Translations under genes and position numbers: made by a program
Shown here: positions 1 through 13,500 of the stretch, piece by piece
Position numbering within the stretch: position 1 is the first letter of the stretch
Layout: every line of letters starts with the position of its first letter
Assembly: GCA_034008185.1 (NCBI GenBank)
Contig: CM067091.1
Coordinates: 9,961,799-10,025,798 of the forward strand
Direction of reading: 5' to 3'
Length of the DNA stretch: 64,000 nucleotides
Source: Gorsachius magnificus
Lineage: Eukaryota > Chordata > Aves > Pelecaniformes > Ardeidae
Notes under the pieces: generated by a model
Told to the model about the DNA's origin: nothing
Seen by the model: only the letters and a program-made list of their open reading frames with translations
Databases searched by the model: none

Positions 1-3000
1 AAATGAATAGTTCCAACAAATTTTTTTTAATATGACCAAAGTAAGGCAGAGGGAAGCTCTCTGAGCAAAAACCTCACTGATTAAAAACCTAGAGTAAACT
101 TAAGAGCTGTAAAAGCATGACTTGAATTACATTTACTTGAAGTAGAGAGACTTGGAGTTACTACCATTAGGTGGTACCTGCAAACTCAAGGTTCCCTGGG
201 CAGCAGAGCACTATCCACATAGCAAGAGAACAGCTGAATAACTGAGACAGGCAGCAGCCAGGACAAAACATCAGACAGGCCCCGCATGTTAGCAGTTGTT
301 CATCACAGATTCTTCACCGACAGGGCTTTTAAGTGTACCTAATGCGGTAGCAGAGCGGTTTGAAGATCACAAAAAGATTAAAACAGTAACTGTTTCCATG
401 TTATACATGTAAGCAACCTTGGAGTGTGGACTGCTCAAAAACATTCAGAACAAGATTCCTACTACCTTTTCCAGACTAAACAGGATGGAGAGGAAGGTTA
501 CATACTGCACCACTGCACCCTGGCTTGCACAGAACTCCATTACAGGGATTCCTCGCACCTTTCACAATAGTGGAATTAAATAATAATACTCCAGTCATAC
601 TCAGTCAAGTCACTGCACTGAAAAGGGCTGCTATTTCAGAGAGCTAGAACATTATCTGCAGATTCATATTTGGATTTATATTACATTGATTTATTACTGG
701 TTTTGTTTAAACCAAAGTAATTTTGGTTTCAGAAAACTTACTCGTTTCTGAATTAAGTTATTTTTACAGTCACAACTAAGGACAAATTTTAACGTGAAAA
801 GTAGCACAAGCCATCCAGCAAAAGGAAAACGCTGTTTGCATGCTCCCCTTTCTGCTCCCAGAGTCATTAGGGTAGCCAAACACTACCTTCTCGTTCAAAG
901 AAGTAGCATGACATACAGCTTGCGTTGCAGGGAAGAAATGCCATCTGGATTATCATCTTAAAATACAGTGCCAGTTACCCAAAGGGAGGGATAACTGTCC
1001 AGATGACAAAAAAGGCCTTCAAAAAATCCTGGACATTTGCACAGTACATCATGGTGTTGTGGATGTAATTTTTTGGATATACTCGAAAGGCTTTTTTCTT
1101 TAAGAGATGGATCCAGTTTACTCAAAATGCTTTTATATACACACAGGGGTTATCACTGACTTAAATGACAACAACTATCATTAACATTCTACCATTAACA
1201 ACGGAATTTAAATTTCAGATTAGTTAAAGAATTTAACTATCTACTCACTGGTTTATTCTGCTCTTTTTCACAGAAGCTCAGTGCTGAAGTTTCCAAACCC
1301 CATTTTTCATTAGATTAGGGCATCATTGGGTTGTTTTTCCTAAAGCTAAAGAGTGAAAGTTTGGCCTTAACCTTTCAACTTCAACCCTAATGCCACTTCA
1401 CTGATGTTAATGCTGATGTGCATGCCGATGTGCCTTTAACACCAGGATGACAACATTCTGCCACTGGCTTACTGGTTACAAATTAGCTATACACCACCAC
1501 CCTGCATACACACTTACCTTGCCTCCTAAAAGCATTCAAGTTCATAGATGAAAAGAGCTCTAAGTGCTATAAAAACAATTCCATTTATGCATCTGAGACT
1601 GGACCTGTAACACAGACAACTGCCTTTGCAGCAATGCTGTGACATAGCAGGGGAATCGTAGGCAAGTGAATTAGTAATACTGAACAACTCTGCCTCCCCT
1701 CCATAAAGTAGGCTTCCCCGACATTCAGTCAATGAACTGCCAGCACCTAATTTTACTTTAATTAGCCTCTTTGCTTTTGTAGCTGGTTACATCGGTGTTC
1801 CTCAATACAGGATTTATAAATACTGCCCTTCTATTAGAAACATTTGGCTAATAATGAAATAGCATCAGAAAGCATCATTTTCACTTTCAAGTTGAGCTTC
1901 TTGTTCAAACAAGCAAGGACTTTTCACATTCCATATCCATCCTCCTGTCAAAACAAGCAACAATGCTTTGGTTATACTGCCGAAAACAGAAGTTTCATAA
2001 AACGCTCCATTATAGAGCACATTCTGGCAAATGCCACCACAGCAAGAAGGTCACTAAGCACAGAGGCTTGAAAGTGACAGCAGTCCTATGAATTTTATCA
2101 TAAAAGGCACACAATCAAAATTCCCTAAAAGGAATTCTTGGAAGTAGCTGAGGTTCTGACTATATAGCTGTTCCTCAAAACATCTGCCTTCATTTCTAAG
2201 TGACTAGAAAGCATTCTAAGCTTTCTATTATCACAGAGAGCAACACTACATCCACATAGTCACATTCAATGGGAAATGGCTGAAATGAAATTAATTGTTT
2301 GAAACTACAAAATAGCTAGCTGGAAGATCCACCTACCTTCATATGGTCAGAAATCAGAGCTATACCATCCTACTGATTCTTTAACAACACTGTAACTACA
2401 ATATGAAGATTTCAGAAAGTTACCAGACTTCCAGAAGCAGAGACAGGTCCAAAGAGCCAGACTATGTCAACCAAGAGTTTTAGGCTAGATCAATTCTTGT
2501 TTCCCCTGTGCAAGCCTTCAAAGTCCTAAATTTTCATTCCTCAGCTGTGTACTGTGAAGGCATTTCCCATTCTACCCCTTGAAGTTATCCTGCTGTGATT
2601 TATTATCACCTGAATGAGGAACTGCAGGCTAGATCTTGCAAAAGTTGGGGAGGAATAGCGATGCTGCTTTGAGAGTAGTAAATACAGAGTTACAAGATTG
2701 CTTTTGTGGAAATCAGACTCATGTTAAAAGGGAGTATATTCACTGTTTCTGAAAGCTTACTTTAATATATTTGGGAAGGAACTGGTAAGACCATTTGAAC
2801 TTAAGGGTGTAGACATGAGAGCATACAACAGAAAAACGGCCACAAAGGAGTAAGCTTTGACTCTGCAGAAGCAGTAAAGGAACTCAAGTCAGAATTCATC
2901 TGGTTGATTCTCTCCCAAGCTGCCATGCTGTGAATACACATATAAAAACCAAAGAACAGTAACAAAGGAAGTGCCAGTGCGTGAACAGAGTCACAACTGA

Positions 3001-6000
3001 ACCATCTGACACATTCAGGCTGGAGCTATGGAAAAGGAACACTTTCAGGGCTGCTTTTCTTACACACAGTATTTAGACCTATGAGTGAAACGCATCCAAG
3101 TTAGGAAGGCAGGAAGCAGTTCCTGCACAAACAACACCCAAACATTCCACGTAGTAACAAAGCTCCAAGAAAATTACTGACAAAGTCATCTGTATATAAA
3201 ATAAGCTACAGTATACCCACCTGATCATAAGATAGGGAAAGAGTAGCGGAGTTCAGTACACAGCCACAGACCTTAAGTCGAATGCATGCTACCAACCAAC
3301 AGATTTCCATTCTGTGGGAAAGCCAAATCTTTCAACTACAATCACATTCTCACTGCCAAAAACAGATAGGAAGAGAACCCCTTGAGGTTACTCTTCCTGC
3401 AGAGGCATTCAACAGTTTTACTTCCTCTTCCACTGGGAGTAAGAGCAATTCGTTCTGTACACAAACTCTAGCTCAGTTTTCCCAAAACTATGAAAGAACA
3501 TACAGCCACAATACAGAAGGAAGCATCAGCAAACCTGCAAAAGGGCAAAGACAAGCAAATATATTTGGCAACCCTGCTTCCAGGCCCAAGGCACTGTTTC
3601 TGAAAAACCTCTTACAGCAACAAAATTTAGCATCTCTGGGTTGTTTTTTTTTTCAAGACCTGACATAAAACTAATTTGTGTAGGTCTCTAGACTGAAAAT
3701 AAATGTTTCCTAAAATACCAGTCCAGTTTCAAAACTGCTTCCTTCCAACCAATTATCTCAGCAAAGACAGAAACTAGTCTTTTGCTTGCACTAGAGTCTG
3801 TACTAAACAGGAATTGCAATCTTTCGATTCAGTGTCTAATCCATATAGCTGGATAATCATCCTAAAACAACTGCTCTCAGAGTGGTCCATTGTCCAACCA
3901 GAGGCTTTAAGTGGTCCATAGTATGTAGTAGTTTCAATTTTGCAGATCAGAAGGCCAACAAGGTTCTGAGACGCGCACTGCTGAACAACACGCTGAAGAC
4001 CGATGGCATTCGCTGTGGGAAGCAGCAGCTTTGGAACCACCACAGCAGAAGACTGAGGAGGAACAAAGTATAGAAACTGAAATCATTGCGTACAGTTAAC
4101 GCACCACTGGTGTGCCTAGATAACTGGAAGGCGTTTTTTTTTTTCTAGCATCTGCAGTCTTTGGTGCACCAAAACAGTCTCAGCAAAACAAGCTGCTAAT
4201 TTCACACAACTTCTTTAAGGACAGCCTGAGCAATTTAGCAGAACCAACCAGCACGTACGTTCTTTAGAAGGCAGACCTTCAATGTCAACTGGCGCACGAC
4301 TAGAGTCTTCATTTTTGCATCGATCTTCCTCTCCACTCACAACAAATTCAGAGCATAGACATTCAAGGAAAACATTAAATGCTACAAAAGGAACACTGCT
4401 TAGAATAAAAAAGTACCGTTCAGTTTTCTTTAAACCTATAAAGCCTCAAACCTCTCATAAATCTACATTTAGAGCATGGCAACAACAATTCGTCAATAAA
4501 GAACTGACTTTAATGTTGTCTGTGATATTACAGAATTGACTTGTGTTAAAAACAAAATCTGTGACATTTACGTGTAACTGCTTGAAAACTTGGTAACTTT
4601 AAGCCACACTTTCATCTAATCATTGTAGTTCTTCCATGTAGGTCACAAGATTGTATTCTCTTGTGAATGGGACGACAAAAATATGTATGTTTAACAGAAG
4701 TCATGTCATGAATGTAACGCTTTACCACTTTTTCTGTGTGTGTGTTAAACAAGTAGTATTTAGACACTATCCCTGAAGGAACTGCTAGAACCACCAACTT
4801 AGCCAGTGTTATAAACACAAGTACCTTCTTTCCATAACTTGAAGAAATTGGGACATCAGTGTCACCGACTGTATTGTTCCAACAAGGCCAAGCGGGATGT
4901 CAGTTCCTGACACTCAAAAGCATCGAGGCCAAAACAACTGCAAATTTGAGAAGCGTCCATTAGCTGATTCTTGCTGTTGCTACCTCTTGTCAGCAGCCAG
5001 CCTTGAAGTGTATACACAAGGGCAGTTACGTACCTTCCACATTGGAGATGGTACCTCAGAGGTCCTACCGCTTATTTTTAAGGCTGTTCACAAATATAAA
5101 CATGTGCAAGCAATTTTATCAAATCTAGCCATGTTGTCTGTTAATATTAGGGACTCCCTCATAATTTAGCATGACATGCATTTTAAGGCTGCTTCTAACA
5201 GGAAAACAACTTGTTATAGAAAACTTGTTGTATTTGCAAGCAACACTTGATAACAAACTTTTCTCTATATATACTTTAAAGGATCAATGGTAACTATTTT
5301 GGACAGCAGAGCTGTGTTGTTTGTAGCACATACAGAAATTCTAAACACGCTACAACGTCCTGTTTTTTCCAAGAGCCTACTCTCAAGGAAGAGGAGATAG
5401 TCGCTAACTAATTTACACTAAAAGATATGGAGCATCAACTGCTTGGCAAGATGAAGAGCCCCTTCCCCACCCCAAAGCCTCCACTTAAGCATTCCGTCTA
5501 TGTCAATGTTCCCAACGCCAATGGCTTTTTGTACTAGTTTGCACTTTTTTTAGATAAGCATTTAAACATCTTTAGACCATAGAGAAAAATCAAGAATCAG
5601 AAAATGAAAGATTTCCAAAACAAACCTGCACTTTTAGAAAGTCCAAAGGAACAGGCACACAAGCATGTTTTGCAGCATATGCTGTGTCTAACACAAACAC
5701 TAATAAACCCTGTATCCATTACCAAGAGGATCAAGACATGAAATCAAAAGACAGTAACACAGAACTGTGTATCTAATTCCAGACACCTGTAGTTTAATTA
5801 CATTTCACAACAAGGCAAGCACTGTTGTGATTCATTTGAACTTGAAAAGTTTCTGCAAGTCAACACACACTAACGTCTTAAATCAATTCTGTGAACAATG
5901 AAGCCAAGTTTTCCTTTTCAGTAATTTTATTCTAATGTGAAACATGAAGAAACAAGCACCCAAATAACTCCAATATAGTACGAAACTTTAATAAAAGTTG

Positions 6001-7876
6001 TTTAAAAAACAAAGAGCAAAATTTTAAAAATAAACTGAAAGGCTTGACTCCTAATCACACATCTTTCTGACATCAGCAAGAGTACTTTCAGACTTTCAAA
6101 GGAAAAAAAAGAAAAAGAAACAAGTATCTGCTGTTGAAACATTACTCCCAAAGACTTTTGAAACGCATAACATGAAGCTTCAGAGACAGACAGTTTTATT
6201 AACAGGAGGCTTAATTTTAAACAGTATATACAAATCACATGACTTTTCCAAAGTTGGGACCACCTAGTAATCTGTCAAAACAAAATTATGCTAATGAATT
6301 ACAGAAGCATCTGTGTAATGCGACCGCCTCTTTATTGAAGTACACCTTTATACAATCCTTCCACATAGTCCTGTACTGTGAAATCCTCTCAGGATGCAGC
6401 GCTGCACAGGTTTTCAAATCTCTCCTACACACCACATGAATAAAACTGTTGCCACTTGCACCTCTCAATTTTGCCTGACCATACACTTCAGTGTTCCATG
6501 ATATGCAACACCAAAAGGCACTGTTTTTCTTTGTCCAAAAACCAAAACAGCTCAAAGTTTACTATGTTTAAGTACAATGATTTGCAGGGAGTAGCAGGAT
6601 TTTTCAGGCAATGTCCAAATCTTAAGATTTATCATAAGCCAAGCAAGGATGAACCAAAAAAATTCTACTGTTCACTTGTGTGATTACTTCCTTTCCAATT
6701 TTGTTTTTCCATGGAAGTTCGTACTGCACAGCAAAGAAAATGGCAACTCTTTACAGACTTTGAATACAACAGCACAACTTTATTGCAAAAATATATAATA
6801 AACTCAGTATTTTCAAGTTTTGGAGAAAAATAAATTTTATCTCTGAATTCACCTATAGCAGTAATTCACAACAGAGTTGCTGAAGATAAAAGTTTCTTTC
6901 ACATATAAACTAATTTAAAACTTTAGCTGGACTCCAATCTTCTACTAATGATCACCACTTTGGTTCTCTCAGCAGAAACTCTATGTAAGGAGTTCAAGAG
7001 ACACGTGAGAAATACAACATCAATATCCAACTAGTGCCAAAGATCCTATCCCAACTGATTCATGTAATCCTAACAAATCAAGCTACTTAAACAATAATGA
7101 GTATTTTCAAGTTGTTCTACTGCAAATGTTTTACAAGTGTACTATAAAACTCATATGATGTTTGAGGTTAGCTATACTTGTGGCAAAAGTCTTATTCTGC
7201 ACAGTTATAATTGCAATATATAAATAACTAAAGGTTATTCCACAAAGAACAGCTTGAATTTTACAGAACGATTCTGCTCATACTTAGAGGAATTAGTTTG
7301 GTAGACACATCAGCAATGGGCATAATTCAACTGTTCATACAGTGAGAATCTTGGAAAAGATAAAGATACATACACAAAACAGTAAATCTGTGTACACTGA
7401 GAATTCGTTCAGTTGCAGAGTAAAATCAGGACTTTAAACAAAGCTTTGACCTGTAAACAAAGCAAATTCAGCCAGCTTTTAACCGAATCTAGAAATAGCT
7501 ATCTATTTTACAATGGCTTGCAAGAGCACCCACTGAAGAGCTTCACTGACTTCACCTATTACCCTTATCCGAAACTACATAAAACCAATCTAGATTCCTT
7601 GATAAGCACTGTGTCCAGTACAGTTTACGAAACTTCTGTGATGAATAAGAATCTGTCTAGCTTCTCCACATACTTGTACGGGAAAATCCACTGCGCATCT
7701 GTCCTTGCAGTGTTTCTTATGTAATGGTTAACCCAGTGCTCTGTCTTATCAAAACCAATCTGTTTTACAATTTGAACAATCCACAGGTTCTATCCTGGAA
7801 ATACTATAAAAACCAATCCAGATGCATTTATCACAGCACTATGAATATCTATTCTACAACTACTTCATATTAACAG
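1..7876 (-). other. RBM12 3' UTR and downstream non-coding DNA
   Basis: No stretch here translates to a recognisable protein on either strand. The part next to position 7876 must be RBM12 3' UTR because the stop codon ends at 7877. How far the UTR runs is not certain: minus-strand AATAAA signals occur near 6779 and 6333, among others. In mammals CPNE1 shares the RBM12 promoter and its coding exons lie further along this strand; I looked for the copine N-terminal C2 sequence and did not find it, so this stretch is probably CPNE1 intron. The DNA is AT-rich and unique-looking, without an obvious LTR or CR1 3' end. Confidence 0.6.
6779..6784 (-). terminator. candidate poly(A) signal for RBM12
   Basis: Minus-strand AATAAA, about 1.1 kb past the RBM12 stop codon, followed by a GT-rich stretch. 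It is one of several AATAAA copies in this AT-rich region, so the choice is tentative. Confidence 0.3.
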
Positions 7877-10510
7877 CTACCCTAAAACAAGTTTTACTTT
7901 TCTGGAGCCTATAGGCCTGTCATTTAAATCAACAACAGCTGCCATAGCTTCATCACGAGACTCAAATGCAACCATTGCTTCTCCAGTGGGCATGCCTTTT
8001 TCATTATATTTTAAGCACACTGAACCAGGGATCACTTGGTAACCATAAAAGAAATCCAAAATTTCATCCACTGAAACAGTAAAGGGCATATTTTGCACTT
8101 TAATGACAGTTGGTCCTGGCTTTCCAGACCCTGTTCCAAAACCTGGGGGTCCACTAATATGTATATTTCCTGGTCCAGGCCCAAACCCTGGAGGTCCACT
8201 TAAATGTCCAAGACCACTAGCAATTCCTGGAGGACCAGCACCAAAGGGGGGGGTCCACTTAAATTGCCAGGACCATTACCAAAAGTCTGAGGACCCCCTG
8301 CAAAACCTGCTGGTCCACTCAAATTACCAGGACCACCTGCAAAACCTGGGACCTCAATACCTGCACCAGGCAAACTGCTAGCTGCAACTGTAGGTATTCC
8401 TGGTCTAGAATCAGGAAAGCCACCTATTCCAGGTGGTGGCAGAGGGGGACCAAACGTGCCAGACCCACTGAAGTTACCAGGGAAATTAAACGGAGGACCA
8501 TTGTTTGCATCTTTAGCATTTCCCCCCAAGAAGGCATGCTCATCCCCACCAGCGCCCTGTGCTCCTGGCACAGTCGCGTTTCCTTGTATTGGTATTTTCA
8601 GTATCTTTTTCCCTTGAGATGGTGGGTTTCTCTCAATATCTCTCATTTCTTCTACAGTTATCAAACGCAAAACAACATCTCTTCCATTCAGCTTTTTACG
8701 GTGCAAACGCTCTGCCTTACGAGCATCATCTTCAGCTTTAAACTGAACCAGTGCTTGTCCTAAACCTTGCCCATTATTATCAACAAGAATTTGTACAGAG
8801 TTTTCTTCTACTGCCAGTCCCTCTAGAAACTGAAGGATTTCCATTTTTGTTATATTGTATGGAATATTAGATATATGTGCACACAATTTTGGAGAGCCTG
8901 GTTCTCCCTCAGCATTCATGAGGATTTCTCTCTGGTCATAGTTGAAGTTCTGCAATCTCTTACGAATCATGTCTATCTTTTCTAACATTGCCTTTTTAGT
9001 AATTGGATGAACTTGAATAAAGCGATTCCCTATATACTGCTTATGATGACACAAAGCTGCTTTATAATCAGCTTCATTCCTGAACTCGACAAAACCCTCT
9101 CCAATTGCCTTCCCATTAGGTCCATAAGCTATATAAATGCTATCTTCAACTATATCCAGCTTTTTAAAAAAATCTATCACATGTTTGTTCTCTGATTCAA
9201 AGGGAAGACCTTTCAAATAAACACAGAAACCCTGCTCATGGGGAGATCTTGACCGTGACCTTTTCTGTCCACTAGGAGATTTGGACCTAGAATGAGCCTG
9301 GGGAGGAGGTGGGTGTGACTGCCCAGAGGGACCCATGGTTTGCTTGAAAGTTATGTGGCCTCCAGCAGCCACCCACTGCCTCTCTGTTGCAGGACTAACT
9401 TCAACATAGCGCTGAATCATCAGCATTCTGTTTCGCTTCAGTGCTTCAAATGTATCTTGAGGAGAAAAAAACTTAACTAGTCCATTTCCATTATTTCGAC
9501 CTACATGATCCTTCAGCATATGGACCGCATCCACACGGAGCCCAAGGAAAAAGTCTTTCACATCAGATTCTGTTGCAGAAAAGGGCATTCCATGAACACT
9601 GACATACAAGTCATCTGGATTGATTGGAATTGGCTTGACACTACTTTGAGAATTCATCTGGATAGGATTTACAGGATTCATGGGACCAATAAACAATGGA
9701 TTCAAGCTGCTGTTCATATTCACTGCTGCTCCAGACCCATTCATTCCAGCGGGTAAAGGTGCTACGGGTGGAGGATTCATAGGAGGCATTCCTGATATGG
9801 GAGGCATAGGTGTCATTGGAGGTACGGGGGGCACAGGGGGTATCGGAGGAACTGGAGGAACAGGAGGGTACAGGAGGTGGAACAGGTATTGGGGGAATAG
9901 AAGGCATTGGTGGCAAAGATGGCATAGCTGGGATAGGAGGGATTGGTGGAGGAGGTACAGTGTTCATTGGGGATGCTGTGCTAGGTATAGTTGAGCTAAA
10001 TGTTGGGCTACCAAAGGTACTCCCAAGATTTGGAGGTGCAGTCCCCATACTGGCAGTAGAAAATGTGGATATGTTTTTATTGCTTTCATGCACAGTAGTA
10101 GAAGCAGTTACTACACTAGGAGAAGGATTATTAAAGTTAGGTACAGTAGTAGGTAAGTTAACCCTTCCACTCATTCCAGAACTAGGTGGTGGTCCCGACC
10201 TGCTAGCATTTGCTGGTGGCATATCTAGATTGGCAGTTTCGAAACGCCTACGACTGAGTTCTATCATGTTCTGCATTTCAGTTTTACTGCTCAGCAACAG
10301 TGTCACTTTCGACCCTTTAATTGTACCACCTGTGCGCATCATACCAAGCCTTGCATCTTCATCAGTGGCAAAAACGATGAAAGCCTCACCCAGTTCACCC
10401 CCTACAATATGCACGCCCCCATCAGGAATGGTCAATCCAGAGAAGAAGTGGCGAATGTCCATGGTCCCCGCCACAATCGGGAGACCTTGCAAGCGGATGA
10501 CCACAGCCAT
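7877..10510 (-). CDS. RBM12: RBM12, RNA-binding motif protein 12 (two frameshifts in this sequence)
   Basis: Nuclear multi-RRM protein also known as SWAN, with its whole coding region in one exon, as in mammals. The start MAVVIRLQGLP at 10510 follows a splice acceptor (ttgtttcag, exon begins at 10516). About 877 residues against 932 in human, shorter mainly in the repetitive linker. Order: RRM1 at about residues 4-78; Ser/Thr/Pro linker; proline-rich repeats at about 190-260; RRM2 from about 300 (DDLYVSVHGMPF); an RS-like patch (SKSPSGQKRSRSRSP); RRM3 from about 427; RRM4 from about 542; a Gly/Pro-rich repeat; RRM5 over the last 75 residues, ending RKVKLVLG. The frame shifts by one base at GGG 9866-9868 (one extra base) and returns at the eight-G run 8246-8253 (one base short, or two extra). 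The total span stays divisible by three. Residues on both sides match the family, so the gene is probably intact and the shifts are sequence errors. The exact molecular role of RBM12 is poorly known; RNA binding follows from the RRMs. Confidence 0.95.
8110..8480 (-). repeat. Gly/Pro-rich coding repeat in RBM12
   Basis: This stretch encodes repeated units of the type LSGPxGFxxGP between RRM4 and RRM5. At DNA level it is an imperfect minisatellite built around GGTCCAC/CCTGG-like units. It holds the second RBM12 frameshift, at the G run 8246-8253. Length variation here explains most of the difference in size from human RBM12. Confidence 0.65.
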
Positions 10511-10516
10511 GCTGCG

Positions 10517-13500
10517 CTGAAACAACACACACCTGCAGATGAGAAAAGGCAACGGCTATGTCAGACTACTGTTTATGACACCATGCAATTACCTACAGAC
10601 ACCATCTACTATATTTGTTTACATACACCTAACAACATCTTGCAAAGATTAAGCATGTTTATATTCCAAGTTCCTTATTCATGTTTGATTACTTCATAGA
10701 GACTGAAGTATTAAACATTTACCAACACAATTAGCATACATTTTGCACTAGAAATTCCAAAATAACTGTTAAACTAAGACCCCCAAGTGTCAGTGAAAAA
10801 AAAAAAACCTAAAGAACAGCAAAAATCAGAACTATTACATCAGTAGTTGAATATTCAATGGAACGTAAGCAAAATGAGTATTTTAGCTAAGCAAACAAAA
10901 TTAATTTACCATACACCGATATGGTATTCACTGTACCTGGCAAAGTGACTGCGAAAAATTCTGCACACCTATGGGAAATAAATAGTTTTCTTTCGTTTGG
11001 GGAAGGATTTCATCTTCTGCCAGGTGAAGACGACTAGGAACATAACAGTGGGTTGGTTACAAACAAAAACCCATTATGGACAACTAGCAACAGTGAGACT
11101 GATATGACATCCTGACAGGGATCATCTAGATTATACTGATCTTCTAATTTTCTCTTAGCAAAAGCAAGAGATCTAGGTGACCATGAAGCTAGCTAACCAT
11201 TATAAACTAGCCCCAGACATTTTGTGACTATACAGACCTCACCTAAGCTATATTAACATCTGTGCATACCCTAACTAGACATATGGCCTTTACAACTTTC
11301 AAAAGGTACAATTTTTTAATAGTGACAGATGTTCTGTCTAGTATTACACCTTCCATCTCAGGCACGAGTAAATGACTTTTACCTCTACAGCTGAGGTTAG
11401 TGGAAGCTTAAGATCAATTTTGAATAGGTAGATCTTGACAGTTGCCTTGTACACATTCTACAGAAGAGCCTGAGGTGATATCAGAAGTTCAGGATAAACA
11501 TGAAACTAGGTAATTCTCACTTATCCTTGACAAACCTTCAGTAAAGACTGGAAGCATCACATTAACACTAGCACAGTTCATCAGTTCAGAAGCCAGCCTC
11601 TCATCCTAAACAGTCAGCAGTAGCACCTTGTTTCACCCGAGCCACTTCATCTCTGAAACCTCTTGACTTCCCAAGTACAAGCCTGTCCAGTATCTGTATG
11701 GAAGACCTTCAAGGCTCCCATTGGTCACATACAAATGGCGTTAACTAAGCATTTGAAATTAACGATGAACCAGATGGTACAATGCAACACCCGAGAGGCA
11801 GTGCACCACCAGACTTCTGGCCATGTGCCAAAGCTATGACCAACTACAATCAGTCACTGTCTCCTAACATTTCACATTCAACTAAGTATTGTATCCCAGC
11901 ATACAGTCAAATCTTTAAGTCAGCTGCATTTGCCTGTCTAGGTCTTCAAATTGCTTTAAAGTAGACACACCTTGAATACATCCTTAACTACTAGGTAAAG
12001 CCACTATCCAACAATTTAACCGTGCCAGGTAAGGCTGAATTCAGTCCTTAATGAAAATAAGAGTAACAATTCTTCTACAGGGCAAAAAACCGCAGCAATT
12101 CTTTTGTTTGCACGATGGAACTTTACATTACTCAAGTGGGTACTTAAGTATTTTGTTTTGTTGCCCAGAAAGCCAGAGCTAACCCTTTCTGTACGCTAAA
12201 GGACTGAAGCAACACACTGGGGTATTAAAGGGCACTGGCCCACATCCAGTTGACACGAGAAGCGAGGAGGACTTTTCTCCCTCAAGGAGAGCAGACAAGC
12301 CCACTGGTACAAAGTCAGCTCTGCTGCTCTAGCCACTGTGAATGAACATCTGATGCCTTACTGCACCACCTGGAAAGAGAGACTGAAACTTGCAAAAAAA
12401 AATCTAGCTGTACATATTGCTAGGAAAAGCCCTTACTCCACCAAGGGATGGCAGCAACAGAAAGGGGACTACACACTAAGCCTCAGGGATTATTTTTTAA
12501 AAAGCAGCTTTCCCAACTCCACAGGGCAAGGTTACAAAAACAACATCTTGCATTTATCTTTTATAGTGACACATTTAACTTGAGAATAAAGTTCATTGCC
12601 CAGTCATTTTCCAACAGCAAAATAACTGGCCCATGTGAAAGAAAAACGGGTCAAGATAAGAACCATTTATGCTATGCACACATCTAAGAAAGCATGTAAG
12701 ATTTTTCGCACCATTTTAGAACAGCAGTATTTTTCAGTGATTTCGTAGTTTTATTTTAAACTTGCCCAACATGGATAGCAATCTGTGAAACTAAAGTTAA
12801 ACTGAAAATTCTACTTACTTTAAGGAAGCCATACTAAAGGGGACTGTAAAACCAAAATTTATTACATGCTAAAAGATTGCTTTTGAATTAGATGATCCTG
12901 AGGCAAGCAAGCAGTACGAAAGCATCCCTGGTTTTGCACCTACACTTTGAAAACAAAATAACACTAATAGCAAATCTTGCTAGGAGGTTTACATTTTCTC
13001 TATTACCTATTATACAAAGAAATGAGTTTCAGATATTTTTACGCATCGGGAGTTAGACATTTGAAGTTTCTCATGTTAAATGGGAGATTACTTTTAGTTA
13101 CTTCCTTACTAATGCAAAAGGGATGACAACCCAATATGGCCATTAGTTTAACAAAGGCAACTTGGGAAGGTTTTTCTGTTCAGATCTGCTGGTTTAGAAC
13201 ATAATTTATTCTTTACCAGAACTAATAGCTGCTGGATAACTGCATTTACTAATGATTCCATGAACCTAGCCCAGAACACAAATTAACAGATAAGGTCACA
13301 AAAGAATTCTTAAGAGTTCAAGCATTTGAACATTTACTTAACTTCTGGGATAATCCAAGTGTTTCAGTCTTGCACTAAATGCAAAACTTCATTATAAATA
13401 AGAGATATCTTGAAGCTTTGTTACTAAGCATTCTACTTAGAAAGCAGCTGCTTAGGCATACAGTTGCTAGAAAAACTAGCTGCAATCACTTCTGCATAGT

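Noticed and set aside
1518..1607. Possible minus-strand exon with a good donor (AAG|GTAAGTG) and a fair acceptor (gttacag)
   Set aside because: No coding match to CPNE1 or another gene, and isolated splice-like sites are common by chance in long non-coding DNA.
9810..10520. Plus-strand open frame of 236 codons
   Set aside because: It is the antisense shadow of RBM12; the Gly-rich product comes from the complement of the proline-rich coding repeat.
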